From Diphasiastrum complanatum (Eukaryota; Streptophyta; Lycopodiopsida; Lycopodiales; Lycopodiaceae), in contig CM055095.1 in assembly GCA_029204225.1 (NCBI GenBank), positions 24,165,641-24,229,640 on the forward strand: a DNA stretch of 64,000 nt, read 5' to 3'. A program made the position numbers and the translations under genes. Under the pieces are notes generated by a model. That model made no database searches, was not told where the DNA came from, and was given only the letters and a program-made list of their open reading frames with translations. Below, piece by piece: positions 21,495 to 31,870 of this stretch (positions are counted from its first letter, which is position 1; every line of letters starts with the position of its first letter).

Positions 21495-22706
21495 TTGATC
21501 TCGCTGATTTACCCTCTAAACGGTTCTATTTAGTTCAATCCCTGGCTAGAAAACAGTTTAACAATGCACACTCGATTCGATCTTCTTGGAGATAGCATCG
21601 GTTGATGATCCGATCCCTGCATTTGTTGTTGTTGAGTAACAACAACGTCATCTTCTGACTCGTTGTCGAATAGCTGATCGACTATCTACAGAGGCTTGAA
21701 TTGGCGTGTCAGTGGCAGGTGTCGAAGGTTTGCATGGAACTTTACCTTTGCCTTTGAATCGATGAATTGATCCTCAATAAAGATTGTAATCCTACTGAAC
21801 AAAATCTGCTAGGTATCGGGGTCGTACAACTTGTAGGTGTTGTCATAGAACATGTATCCAATCAGGATGGTCTTGAGACCTTGGAAGTCAAATTTCTTCC
21901 TTGTCTCCTTCGAGATCTGCGTGCACTCGTAGGTTCTTCACTGAAGGTTTAGATCCTGTCCAAATCTTGTGAGGTGTTTTACTTGAGAGGGCCTTGGTTG
22001 TGAACATCTGTTCTAGATGTAAGCTGTAGTGGAGACAACTTCAGACCATAAACTCTTTGGTAAAGATGCAAGAGCCAACATGCACTTGGCTGATCGACCA
22101 AGGTATGATTCTTCCTCTCAGCTAAGCCGTTAGATTGAGGCAAATAGAGAGTGATAAATTGTTCTTCGATGCCTTGGCTCTAGCAATACTTGAATTCAGT
22201 AGAGATATACTCTCCACCATTGTCGGACCTGAAGGCTTTAATTTTTTTACAGTTTTTTTTCTCTACATGCTCATTGAAGACTTTAAAGAGGTTGAAAGCC
22301 TCTTACTTCTTCTTAATAAAATACATCATTGTTCTTCTGAAAAATTCATCAATAAAAGTGATGAAGTACCTTGCATCCTTCAATGAAGAATTTTGCATTG
22401 GGCCACATATGTCTGTATGTACAATACATAATAATCCTCTAGCAACATGTTGATGGCTTAATCTAAATGGTTTCCTTACCTGCTTACCGACTAAATAGTC
22501 TTGACAGATAGGTAATTCGACTTTCCTATCTGGGTAGTTGAGATCAAGAACAATAGATTGTTTAGAAATGTGCAATATAGAAATATGATTCAAATGACCA
22601 AGTGTATAATGCCTAGTAAACTTTTATTAATTCAAATTGAAGTACTGAGAGCCTGACTAGAGGCAAATGCTAGGATCTTGCATGTCCGATCGACTACTTT
22701 ACATTG
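21495..22706 (-). pseudogene. Copia C pre-integrase and integrase
   Basis: Starts at the gypsy insertion point with VVDRTCKILAFAS, then a degraded LxHxRLGHLNH-like region, and CQDYLVGKQVRKPFRLSHQH. Integrase follows: IVHTDICGPMQNSSLKDARY with the first D, FIDEFFRRTMMYFIKKK, a degraded second-D region, and NGLAERKNHTLV with the E. Further left, ACKSPRRSNRV-like sequence marks the INT-RT linker near 21570. Several frameshifts. A plus-strand relative of the same family is at 62245-63123. Confidence 0.8.
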
Positions 22707-23039
22707 TGTGAACTTGAAGTGAGGGTCAACTAGTTCTAAAGTCCTGACTTAAAAAGAACAAATCAAAAACACTGTTCAACATAACTTGGAAAAGAACTCA
22801 AACTTAGTGAAGAAATTTAACATTCAATCACAAAAATCATTCATTCAAGAGACTTGCTGAGGGGTCAAGATGGGGAACCCCCCACCCCCGAAGGATTTTC
22901 TTTCAAATTATGCAAGATCAATTGGCTCAAGGCCAATTACATATACAATGGTTTTGAGAAGATGGATTCTTAGATCTTTGCATCAACCAGAAGATTACAA
23001 ATTTTGGATCTTAGAAAATCTTATACCAAGAAAAGAGGT

Positions 23040-23420
23040 TTCTAATGACATGCAAAGACTTACTGATCAAGAAATGAGCATGCATAGGCATTTGACATTA
23101 GGAGGCATGACATACATGAATTCAATCTGACATGCAAGCTTCAATTCCAACATGCAAGGTCATTAGGCTAGGGATGGTATGACATGCAAGCTCTAGTTTC
23201 GACATGCAGGCTTCAAATCATACATGCAAGTTTCCAAATCAGACATGCAAGCTCTCAAATCAGACATGCAAATTCCCGGTCAGACATGCAACTCCAAGAT
23301 CAAACATGCATGACCATTAAGCTATGGATGATGTGACATGCAAACCCATCAAGTCATGGGTGGGGTGACATGCAAAGCCATCAAATTATGGATGTGGTGA
23401 CATGCATGACCATCAGTCTT
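23040..23420. promoter_or_regulatory. Array of CATGCA (RY-type) motifs in LTR
   Basis: At least 13 copies of CATGCA occur in about 380 bp, mostly as GACATGCAAG-like words spaced 15-35 bp apart, plus some full CATGCATG. CATGCA is the core of the RY element bound by plant B3-domain regulators (ABI3/FUS3/LEC2). The same array is in the other LTR (35515-35880). Regulatory function is inference from the motif. Confidence 0.55.
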
Positions 23421-23472
23421 ATGGATGGTGTGAAAGTTTTAGAGAAAAGAGATGGAGAGAGAGATGAAAGAG

Positions 23473-23728
23473 GTGAGTGTGTGTGTAAGTGGTTCCAAAA
23501 ATGATTCCAATCCAAGCTTGACAGATCTTCCTCAAGCCATAGCTCCAAGCTTTCTTCCAAGCACCTACACACACAAAAGCAAAAGCAAAAGAAAGAGAAA
23601 GTGAGTGTGTGTGTAAGTGGTTCCAAAAATGATTCCAATCCAAGCTTGACAGATCTTCCTCAAGCCATAGCTCCAAGCTTTCTTCCAAGCACCTACACAC
23701 ACAAAAGCAAAAGCAAGAGGCAAAGCAA
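23473..23728. repeat. 128 bp tandem duplication in the 3' LTR
   Basis: Two copies starting at 23473 and 23601 (each begins GTGAGTGTGTGTGTAAG) are nearly identical. The 5' LTR has a single copy (from about 35953). Frames here that look like repeated WKKAWSYGLRK peptides are translated repeat, not genes. Confidence 0.85.
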
Positions 23729-24241
23729 AAATGAATGAGAGAAGAATAATGAGGGAGAGGGACAAGTTAGTCCTTTTATAGGGATTGTATAGCCTTTAGG
23801 AAGTGGCTGAGGTGTCCAAAATGAGTGTGAGAAGTGTAAGGGAGACTCTAGGATAAGTAAAGTGAGAGGGTGAGGTGTATAGGTATGAGAGAGTGTTTAT
23901 CAATTAGTTAAGGCAAAAGGGGTGGAGTAGGAGGGCGCATTTTCCTAGGTGTCCTATGGCCTACAAGCCATGTGGATAAGTAGGTAAGCTACATATTGAT
24001 AAGGATAGAAGGTAGGTAGCTTAACATTTAATGTTAGCCACTTTCAAGATGAATATTTCTTTGTTTACAACATTGGGATTCACCCAAGTGTTTTTCATGT
24101 CATGGGAAAGGCTTTGTATATGTCCATCTTACCTTGCATAATTTTCATCAATTCCTAGGCCCTTTTTTCTAGGGGTTGCCCATCCCCAATCATAGTGGAG
24201 TGTGACACAAAGGGTGATCAGTCCTTTGGTTTCTTCTCCCA

Positions 24242-24685
24242 GTCTTCCAAGAATATCCAAAAATTTTGCATGTTTATTTCAGAAATGACCGTTGAGGACA
24301 ACGCTTAATGCGTCGGAGGGGTGTAAAATTGTATAGACCAAATTGACCAAGAAATAAAGGCTATCTAGTCTTCCATTCTTTTGGTATGAAACATATTTTG
24401 AATATTAGAGCTAATTACTCTAACTGATGAATTATGAGTGCAAGTATCATTACCTGAAGACAAGAAATGAAACTGTAGAGCAATGCTAACAATTTGATAT
24501 GTAGGGTCTAGAAATAGAATCTAATGATGAACCATTTGATGGTATGACCCCTAACCTTTTCTTAAGGGTATGTGCGGGTACTAAGAAGAGTACCTGAAGA
24601 ATGTATCTAAAGAAACTTCCTAAAGCTTAAAAACGGTACCTAAAGAAGGCTCAATCATAGTCTATAAAGAAGGCTCACTCGAGTC
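24242..24685. repeat. Inverted block: PPT plus LTR start of gypsy 2
   Basis: This block is in plus orientation inside a minus-strand element. It carries, in order, a pol-end-like sequence, a purine tract (CGGAGGGG, 24314-24321), and an LTR start TGTAAAATTGTATAGACC running to CTCGAGTC at 24685. The last 364 bp are the reverse complement of 36602-36964, the start of the 5' LTR. Flipping the block would put the purine tract and LTR start in the right order and orientation, so a local inversion is the simplest explanation. Confidence 0.85.
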
Positions 24686-25100
24686 TTCTTCCATCCATCT
24701 GGCATCCGTAGTAGGATAGTTCTTAAATTTGAAGAGGTATAATGTAGAAGTTATCCCCTTTCTTCCAGTTCTTGTCTTGTGCATCAAGATCTGCTCAGGT
24801 TGGGAATTCTTCGATTCCTTGAACTTCTGGAGGTTCGGAATCTGTAAATCCTTCTGGTTCTGGACCATTGAATTTCTTTAGCAAGCTTACATGGAATTTG
24901 TTATGGATTTTCCAAGTAATAGGCAAGTCAAGCTCACATGTAACCTCATTGATTACTTTCTTGACTTTCAAAGGTCCATAATACTTTTGGGCTAGTTTTG
25001 GGTAGAGTTTCATGTTGCCCTTCTTTTTCCTGAGTCTTTTCTTTTCAAATTTTAGGAGAACTAGTTCTCCTTCTTTGTACTTGAATGCCCTCCGACGCAT
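24686..25100 (-). pseudogene. Gypsy 2 integrase C-terminus and chromodomain-like tail
   Basis: 25100-24795 encodes FKYKEGELVLLKFEKKRLR, KLAQKYYGPLKVKKVINEV and LPITWKIHNKFHVSLLKKF, the GPF/Y-type integrase C-terminal domain ending in HVSLLK. After a frame change, YLFKFKNYPTTDARWMEED resembles the middle of a chromodomain. The inversion breakpoint falls just after this point and supplies a false end. Confidence 0.85.
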
Positions 25101-25976
25101 ATTTGCACTTTTTCGCTGTTTCTGTTGTGCATTTGCGATGGATTGTTGAACCTTTGAAAAGGTGTCTTGATAATCCTACACTAATTCATTAGAGGCAAAT
25201 ATCTTTTCTTTAGTCCTTAATACAGGAGGCACAATCGATTTTCCATACATTACTTCAAAAGGCGCTTTACCAGTAGAAGAATGAACGGTGTTATTGTAAG
25301 CAGGTTCTAGTATAGGAAGATAGTGTTCCCATTGAGTCTTTTGATCACTTACATAATTTCTCAACAAATCTATGATGGTTCGATTGGTAATTTCACTTTG
25401 ACCATCAATTTGGGGATGGAAGGAGGAAGAGAATTTAAGGGTTGTCCCCATATTATCAAAGAGGGCTCTTCAAAAGTTGCTAGTAAATCTCGTATCCTGA
25501 TCAGACACTATACCTTTGGGTAGTCCATGCAGTCTAAAGATGTGACGGATAAACAAATGAGCAGCTTCGGGTCCCTTAAGCTTTTTCTTACAGGGAATAA
25601 AATGAGCCTATTTGCTAAATCTATTAATGATAGTCCATATCATCTCATTTTCATTTTTGGTTTTAGGGAACCCAGAGATAAAGTCCATGGTAATATATTC
25701 CCAGGGTGCTTCAGGAATAGGCATGGGATGAAGTAATCCCGAAGTTTTTAATCCTCGCTCATCTTTATTGTGTTGACAAACTAGACATGCATTTATATAA
25801 TGCCTTGTGTCTCGATGCATGGTAGGCCAGTAAAAGAATCTTTTCAGAGATTCCAGAGTCGAAGGGATTCCTCTATGTCCTGCATAGGAAGGACTATGGG
25901 TTTCTTGAAGGACCTTGGTTTTAAATGCTATAGGAATACATAGCTTATCTTCTTTGAATAAATATCCTTCTTTCAA
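25101..25976 (-). pseudogene. Gypsy 2 integrase, HHCC and catalytic core
   Basis: THSPSYAGHRGIPSTLE and FYWPTMHRDTRHYINACLVC form the HHCC zinc-binding domain (25976-25700). Core motifs: YITMDFISGFP with the first D, GIVSDQDTRFTSNF with the second D, and DGQSEITNRTI with the catalytic E. Stops near 25608 and 25465 and one just before 25176 interrupt it. Otherwise the length and spacing are normal for plant gypsy integrase. Confidence 0.88.
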
Positions 25977-26024
25977 AACATAGTCTTTATGATTTTGGTT
26001 TCTTTCAAGTATTTCACAGATATG

Positions 26025-27200
26025 CTAGAAGTCGGAATCACTAGCATACATACTTTTCATAGGAAGGAAATCTTCATGATATGCTAGGGAAATATGGTTG
26101 ACCTTGGGGATTCTTGATAATGCATCGGCGACCTTATTGTCCTTTCTTGGGTGATGAAGTAGCTGAAAATGGAAAGTGCTAAGGTAGCTAGCCCATTTTA
26201 GATGTTTTTCTCGAATTAGTTGCTGGGTGAGAAAGTACCTAAGGCTTTGATGATCTGTTTTAACTAGGAAATCATTTCCTAGAAGATAGTGCTTCCATAA
26301 CTTAAGGGCATGAATAATGGCCAAAAGTTCCTTCTCATAAATGTCATACTCTACTTCTGCCCCTTGAAGTCGTCTGCTTTCGAAGGCTACAACATGACCT
26401 TCTTGGTTTAAGACTGCCCCAATACATTCTAAACTTGCATCCACTTCCACAAAGAAAGGCTTATGAAGGTCGGAAATGATAAGAACAGGTCCACTGGTAA
26501 GTGCATGCCTTAGATTATCAAAGGCATTTTGCTCTTTCTTATACCAATGAAATTTTACCCTCTTCTTAGTGAGTTCATGTAGTGGAGAGGCTATAGGAGC
26601 AAAATGGCGAATAAACTTTCTATAATAGGAACATAAGCCTAGGAAAGACCGAAATTCATGAATATTTCTTGGTTTAGGCCAGTCTTGTATGGCTTTAATC
26701 TTTGAAAGGTCCATTTGGATTCCTTCCTTAGAAATCATATGTCCTAGAAAGTGTATCTTTTCTAGGAAGAATTCGCTTTTCTTGCCTTTTATGAGAAGTG
26801 AGTTTTCCTGTAGAGTTCTAAAGATGATATCTAGATGTCTTTTATGTTCTTCTTCATTTGCACTGAAGACTAAGATATCATCAAAGAATGTTCCTACAAA
26901 ACGTCTATGCGGTCGAAAGATTCGTTCCATCATTCTATTGAATGTTGCTGGAGCATTAGTAAGACCAAATGGTATCACTAAAAATTCATAAAGGCCAGAG
27001 TTAGTCCTAAAAGCAGTTTTATGGACATCTGATCTGGTGGTATCCACTTGTCAAATTAATTCTACTAAATATACAAGATCCATTTATCCTATCCATAATG
27101 TCATCTATTTTTGGAATAGGAAAGCACAAACTGTAATCTTGTTTAAAGCACGATAGTCCACACACATCCTAAAACTCCCATCTTTTCTCTTTACCCTTGT
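26025..27200 (-). pseudogene. Gypsy 2 reverse transcriptase and RNase H
   Basis: A 340-codon frame (27047-26025) covers most of RT and RNase H. RT: LVIPFGLTNAPATFNRMME, then the catalytic FFDDILVFS (F in place of Y at the first position, both D present), LGHMISKEGIQMD and WPKPRNIHEFRSFLGL. RNase H: FFVEVDASLECIGAVL, YDIYEKELLAIIHALKLW and HHPRKDNKVADALSR. The RT N-terminus (27200-27050) has VDYRALNKI but is frameshifted. A stop precedes 26025. Confidence 0.9.
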
Positions 27201-27387
27201 GCTTCCATGAAATCAAATGCTTATTGTAGTCCACCAGAGGGTTGTGCATTTTGTGCCAAGGCATGCCTAAGATTACATCTATTCCCTGCAAAGGACCTAC
27301 CATGAATTCTATAGGTTCATAGTAGTTGGAGATTTGGAGCTTAAGTTTTCCAATTACAGGGTAAATGTTTGCATCACCATCAACAAA
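27190..27387 (-). pseudogene. Gypsy 2 protease, C-terminal half
   Basis: Resumes right at the copia insertion: AFVDGDANIYPVIGKLKL, then EFMVGPLQGIDVILGMPWH, the retropepsin end motif, and a WKHKGK stretch. The N-terminal half with the active site is at 33780-34074, on the other side of the inserted copia element. Confidence 0.85.
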
Positions 27388-27392
27388 AGCAC

Positions 27393-28426
27393 TGATGAGA
27401 AGAGGATCATGATATGCTCTGATACCACTGATGAGAAAAAGAGAAAAAGTGATTGACTGATGGAAAATTCGTCAGATTCGTAAAACGTTCGCGAAGGCGA
27501 ATCAATCACGACTCTCTTCAGCTCGGATGGAGTTCAGATGCGACCGCTGGACACTGCAAGCTGAATCGCTCCTACAATCCTCCAGAGTGTAGTCAGTCAT
27601 TGCTGATCTACGTTCATAAAATTAATGTAGCGTTCGATAAAATTTCAACCAAAGTGCGGAATTTAAAAGGAACAAGAAAACTCGGACATATGAAATATCA
27701 GCATAAGCATTCAACATCCAAGATTAGACATGACAAGAAAATAACCTATATTAATTTTCTCTGAATTTCTTCAAGCACTGCATGCGAATCCACGTAGTGC
27801 GTTGGCGTGAAAGAAACACGGTTCTCTCACGAGTAGTAGTCTCGCTTCCCTAGTGGAAAGTTGGATCTTCTGATCCTAGACAGAATTGTCTTCGCACGCA
27901 GGCGGACATGCATTCTGTATCTCGTCTTGATTGCTTACTAGCATCAGACTTCTTTACTCTGTTATACTCTATGTATTCTGTTTGATCTATATGTCAAGTA
28001 TGATCCAGTAAGTACGGTCTCTCTGTGTAAATCTAAGATTAGAGTGATTAAGCATCTACAACTAACCAGAGAATTACAAGAGTGGCAGATTAGCCACAAC
28101 CTAGGGAGTATCTGTTGACGTCATGCCATCAGATCAGATTACTGTACTTCTAGGTACTTGCGTGAGCTTTGGTGGTACTCCTTGGGGAGTGAGCGCTGAA
28201 TGAATTTCATTTACCTCATCTATCTTCTTTCGTACTGGACCGCGAAGGAATCCCGTTCGTGGATCTTTCGTGTTTGCGAACCGTTCGTCTTCGTCTTCGT
28301 TGACTTTCGTGTTCGCAAAATTCTTCGTGTTTCATGTCTCTAGATGTTCGAGTTCGCGAACATCTTCATCAGGAGAAGGGCTGAAAGCTAGCAAGGCTTT
28401 GTAATCAGAAACATTTTGTCTCTTCA
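27393..28426 (-). repeat. Copia A 3' LTR
   Basis: On the plus strand it starts TGATGAGAAGAGG and ends TGTCTCTTCA. It matches 32741-33774 along its whole length. It contains an internal GCTCTGATACCAC word (27417-27429) that looks like a primer-binding site but lies within the LTR in both copies. Confidence 0.92.
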
Positions 28427-28940
28427 GCTCCCTCTCAAAGCATGATAGCTTTACGATTCTGAGACTGCTCCTTTGTCTCTCAAAGAGTCCTTTGTCCAGG
28501 GCCTTTGTGAAGATGTCAGCAACCATGTCTTTCGTTCCTATGAAGGTGGTCTGCATCATCTTCTTTTCACTTAGATCCCTGATCAAGTGATACTTGATCG
28601 CAATGTGCTTCGTTCTGGAATGGAACACGGGATCTTTCGTTAGGTGTATTGCAGAGGTGTTGTCCATCTGCAAGACCAGAGGCTCGTTTCTTATTTCGTC
28701 CAATTCGTCCAGGAACTGCCTTAGCCAAATTATTTCGTTGGCCTTCTTCGCTGCTGCTACATACTCTGCTTCACAGGATGACTGGGCCACAATGGTCTGT
28801 TTCTTGCTGACCCAGAGAACTGCTGCTCCTGATGCGATGGTGCATCCTCCTGAGACACTTTTACAATCATCCTTGAGAGATGCCCAGCTAGCATCGCTGT
28901 AGGAAAGTATCATGAAATCTGCACTATGACAATAACACAA
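28332..28940 (-). pseudogene. Copia A RNase H
   Basis: Copia RNase H: LSYSDASWASLKDDCKSVS with the first D, VAQSSCEAEYVAAAKKANEI with the E, VLQMDNTSAIHLTKDP with the second D, then HIAIKYHLIRDL and KDMVADIFTKAL, the usual end. The motifs look intact. The frame runs over the polypurine tract and about 95 bp into the 3' LTR before stopping at 28332. Confidence 0.9.
28427..28440 (-). promoter_or_regulatory. Copia A polypurine tract
   Basis: Minus strand CTTTGAGAGGGAGC directly abuts the 3' LTR start (TGAAGAG). It has the position and purine content expected of the plus-strand primer for reverse transcription. Confidence 0.8.
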
Positions 28941-28958
28941 GCCATAATCCCTCGTTGA

Positions 28959-30050
28959 TTATTGCAAAATTTGTTTTGCAATCTTCCAATGTGTCGAGCC
29001 TGGATTCCTGCAGAATTGGCTCATCCTGAATACTTCATAAGCAATATCAGGACATGTGTTGTCTACAAGGTACATCAGTGATCCTATCAGCTTCCTATAA
29101 AGTGTGAGCTGCATCTGTTCTCTCTCTTCCTCAGTCTTCGGACATTCATCATTTGTTAGCATCATCCCTACGAGAATTGGAGTATCTGCTCCTTTGCAGT
29201 TCAGCATCCCAAAGTCCTCTAGGATCTTCTGGGTGTATCGGGATTAGTGAAGGTATAGCTTACCTCCCTCATAGTCCCTTTCAATTTGTAAGCCTAGGTA
29301 ACACCTGGCTATTCCCAGATCCACAATCTCGAAATGTTTCGAGATGTCTGTCTTCACTTCAGAAATCAGCTGCTCACTCCTGCAAAGTATCAGAGTGTCG
29401 TCCACGTATATAGCCACAATGATGATCTGCCCATTTGTAACTCTGACATTTACATTGGAATCAGCCAAAAGAGGCTTGAATCCTAATGATTTCAGAGCTT
29501 GATTCTTCTTCTTATAACATTGTTGGGCTGATTGTTTCAGACCGTAGATACTTCTATGCATTCTGCATGCATAGTCAGGAAATGAATTGGAGACATATCA
29601 TAGGGGTTGATCCATATAGACCTCTTCGTCTAACTCACCATGCAAGAAGGCTGTCTTCTCGTCCACAATGTGGATCCTGAGGTCATAAGCTGCTGCGTAT
29701 GCGAATAACAGACGTAGGGACGAATGTTTGACAACAGGAGAGAAGGTTTCAGAGTAGTCAATACCATATCTTTGAGAAAAATCCTTCGCTACTAGTCTTG
29801 CCTTGTATTTCGTGATGTTTCCATCTGGTCCATATTTGAGCTTGAAAACCCATTTGCATTTGACATTCTTGCACTTATGTGGTAATGGATCCAACATCCA
29901 TACTTGGTTCTTCCTCATGGACTCCATCTCTCCATTCATGGATTGGATCCATCTGTCCTTTTCTGGACTTTCGATCACTTCCTCGAAAGTTTGTGGTTTG
30001 CCACTGAATCTAAAGAACTCTTCTGATGTAGAAGCTGAGCTGCCTGACAC
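28959..30050 (-). pseudogene. Copia A reverse transcriptase, broken
   Basis: 30050-29598: GKPQTFEEVIESPEKDRWI, KWVFKLKYGPDGNITKYKA, RYGIDYSETFSPVVK and KTAFLHGELDEEVYM. A stop follows, then 29561-29244 gives YGLKQSAQQCYKKKNQALK and VAIYVDDTLILCRSE with an intact YVDD box, and DLGIARCYLGLQIERD. Another stop precedes 29207-28959 (ADTPILVGM, LIGSLMYLVDNTCPDIAY), the RT end. At least three stops and a degraded RT-RNase H joint. Confidence 0.9.
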
Positions 30051-30270
30051 ATATCTTGCTGGCTCTCTTCGTGGTCTTGTCGAACTTCTAGGAGATCCTC
30101 TGGGACAGCAATGTCTTTGCCTTTGTCTGCTCTGCTCGGTCCGGAACCATCTTGGTTTATAGGAACTATAGCAGTAAGCTGCCTCTTGAATCTTTCTTTT
30201 TCAGATTCATCACTCAAATGAGAAACAACTCAAATTTTTTTTTTTTTGTGTTCATCATCTGCTCCCTCTG

Positions 30271-30990
30271 TCAATGGTGGCAGTCATAGTACTGTCTCTC
30301 CAGAACTTTGTAGCTAACAGGATTGTCATTGGCCATTGTCCTGCTCTCATCAAATCTGACATCTCTCACTGTTTTCACACTGTTCGTGTCTAGCATGTAG
30401 ACTCTGTAGTATGACGAATTGTTGTCATAACCTACCAGAAATCCCTGCTCGGCTTTCTGATCAAGCTTCTTTCGAAGCTTATCAGGAATATGTGCATATG
30501 CTACACAGCCAAAGATTCTGACGTGAGACAGGTTGGGCTTTCTACCCCACCATAGCTCATGTGGTGTCGTATGAGGAACACCAGGCTTGCCTGTCCTGTT
30601 TTGGATGTATGCGGCTGTAGCTACTGCTTCAGCCCACAGTGCCCTTGGAGCTTTCAAATAGACCATCATGCATCTGGCTACTTCCATTAGGGTCCTGTTC
30701 TTTCGTTCAGCAACACCATTGGGTTGCGGTGTGTAGGCTATAGTTCTTCTGTGAATGATACCACAGTCATTGCAGAAGTCAATGAAGCAATTCAAGATAT
30801 ATTCGCCATCTCGATCCGTTCTGATCTGCTTCACCTTGCTGCATGTACATCTCTCTGTCCAATTCACATATTCTGTGAATTTATCAAGTGCTTCAGATTT
30901 ATTCTAAATAAAATACACTCTGGAAAACTTGCTATAATTATCAATGAAGGTTATATAATATTTCTAACCTCCTACTGATCACATTGAATG
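30271..30990 (-). pseudogene. Copia A integrase core
   Basis: VKQIRTDRDGEYILNCF carries the second catalytic D and QPNGVAERKNRTLMEVA the E; AAYIQNRTGKPGVPHTTPHE, then HVRIFGCVAYAHIPDKLRKK and LVGYDNNSSYYRVY follow as usual. The first-D region (30870-30990) is frameshifted, so the core is broken at its start. The frame ends at 30271. Confidence 0.88.
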
Positions 30991-31001
30991 GTCCACAGAT
31001 G

Positions 31002-31526
31002 TTAGAATGCACTCCCTCCAGAACCTTGGTCGTTCTGAGTGCACGAAATCTTGCCTTTCAAACATGCATCACATGTGGTGGAACTGGTTGCATTCAAGAT
31101 GCCGACCCCTGTTATCGCTCCATGATGACTTGTCTGGTAAAGTTCCATTGAATTCATGTGGTAGAGTCTTCTGTGCCACAGAGTGTCTGGCGAGTCGTCA
31201 TGGGTCTGATGCATCTGATCTTCAAGTAGATGCACCTTCAGATAATATAGGTTGCCTTTCCTTCTGTCTTGAGCTATGAGAGTACTGGTGCTGGCGTCAA
31301 TCACGTTGCATGCTTCGTTAGAAAATGTCACATGCATCCCTACATCTGTTATTCTTGCTACAGAGAGCGAGTCTTGCTGCAGGGTTGGCACGAACAGAAC
31401 GTCTTCGAGTCGTTTGTCTTTGCCGTTGGTGTTGAGCCACAGTGAACCAATGCCATTCACTTGATGTCTAGATCCAGCTCCAAGAACAATGAATCTTGAG
31501 GGATCCGCACTTCTGAAATCAGACAT
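31002..31526 (-). pseudogene. Copia A protease end and pre-integrase
   Basis: Begins near the protease core (FIVLGAGSRHQVNGIGS in place of the usual D-S-G-A context, so the active site looks mutated or displaced), continues with LEDVLFVPTLQQDSLSV, and holds LWHRRLYHMNSMELY and CDACLKGKISCTQN, the GAG-pre-integrase domain. A stop separates it from the zinc-knuckle part upstream. Confidence 0.8.
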
Positions 31527-31573
31527 TATTCATCTTGATGTCACGAAGTGTGAGGTGGATCCTGAATCTAGGA

Positions 31574-31870
31574 TTACCTCATGTGTGTCAGACGTTGATG
31601 CTGCACACACATCTTCACAGATGTAGGTGGTCGAACAATTTTTGTTCGTTCTTTCTTCGCCCATCTTCTAGCTCTCAGGCTCCTCGACATAGAAAGAACT
31701 ATTGTTGTTCTCTTGTCTGTTCTGTGCTGATCTGTTTCTAGGATTTTGGCAGCAATCCATGGCTGCATGACCCTTCTTATGGCAATGGATACACTCAATT
31801 TTGAGATTCAGCCAGCAGGTATCTATTGTATGCCCGTCTCTTATGCATCTCACACAAGTCTTCTTGTCTG
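31574..31870 (-). pseudogene. Copia A gag zinc-finger region
   Basis: Reads CVRCIRDGHTIDTCW then IECIHCHKKGHAAMDC: two CCHC-type knuckles (CX2CX4HX4C) in a row, a paired arrangement seen in some copia gags. The frame then changes, with basic, poorly conserved sequence toward the protease. Confidence 0.82.

Larger units (their letters stand above)
22707..24241 (-). repeat. Gypsy 2 3' LTR, main part
   Basis: Collinear with the 5' LTR at 35158-36593: both end (minus strand) in GTTCACA. Compared with the 5' LTR it has a 128 bp internal tandem duplication (starts at 23473 and 23601) and a shorter C-run near 22880. Its 5' end is displaced by the inversion at 24242-24685. Confidence 0.88.

Noticed and set aside
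21500-21560. tRNA-like word GGTTCTATTTAGTTCAATCC
   Set aside because: Resembles a tRNA B box, but there is no A box or cloverleaf upstream, and the region reads as copia INT-RT linker on the other strand.
23381-23765. Overlapping minus-strand frames with CRCLEESLELWLEEDLSS repeats
   Set aside because: They arise from the 128 bp tandem duplication inside a gypsy LTR and occur once more in the other LTR; not a gene.
22707-24330. A separate solo LTR beginning TGTAAAATTG at 24322
   Set aside because: Its match to the 5' LTR start of gypsy 2, in reverse orientation and with the polypurine tract attached, is better explained by an inversion.
27411-27429. Primer-binding site at the outer end of the left copia A LTR
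   Set aside because: The same word lies 25 bp inside the right LTR too; it is part of the LTR, and the real site is at 32728-32739.
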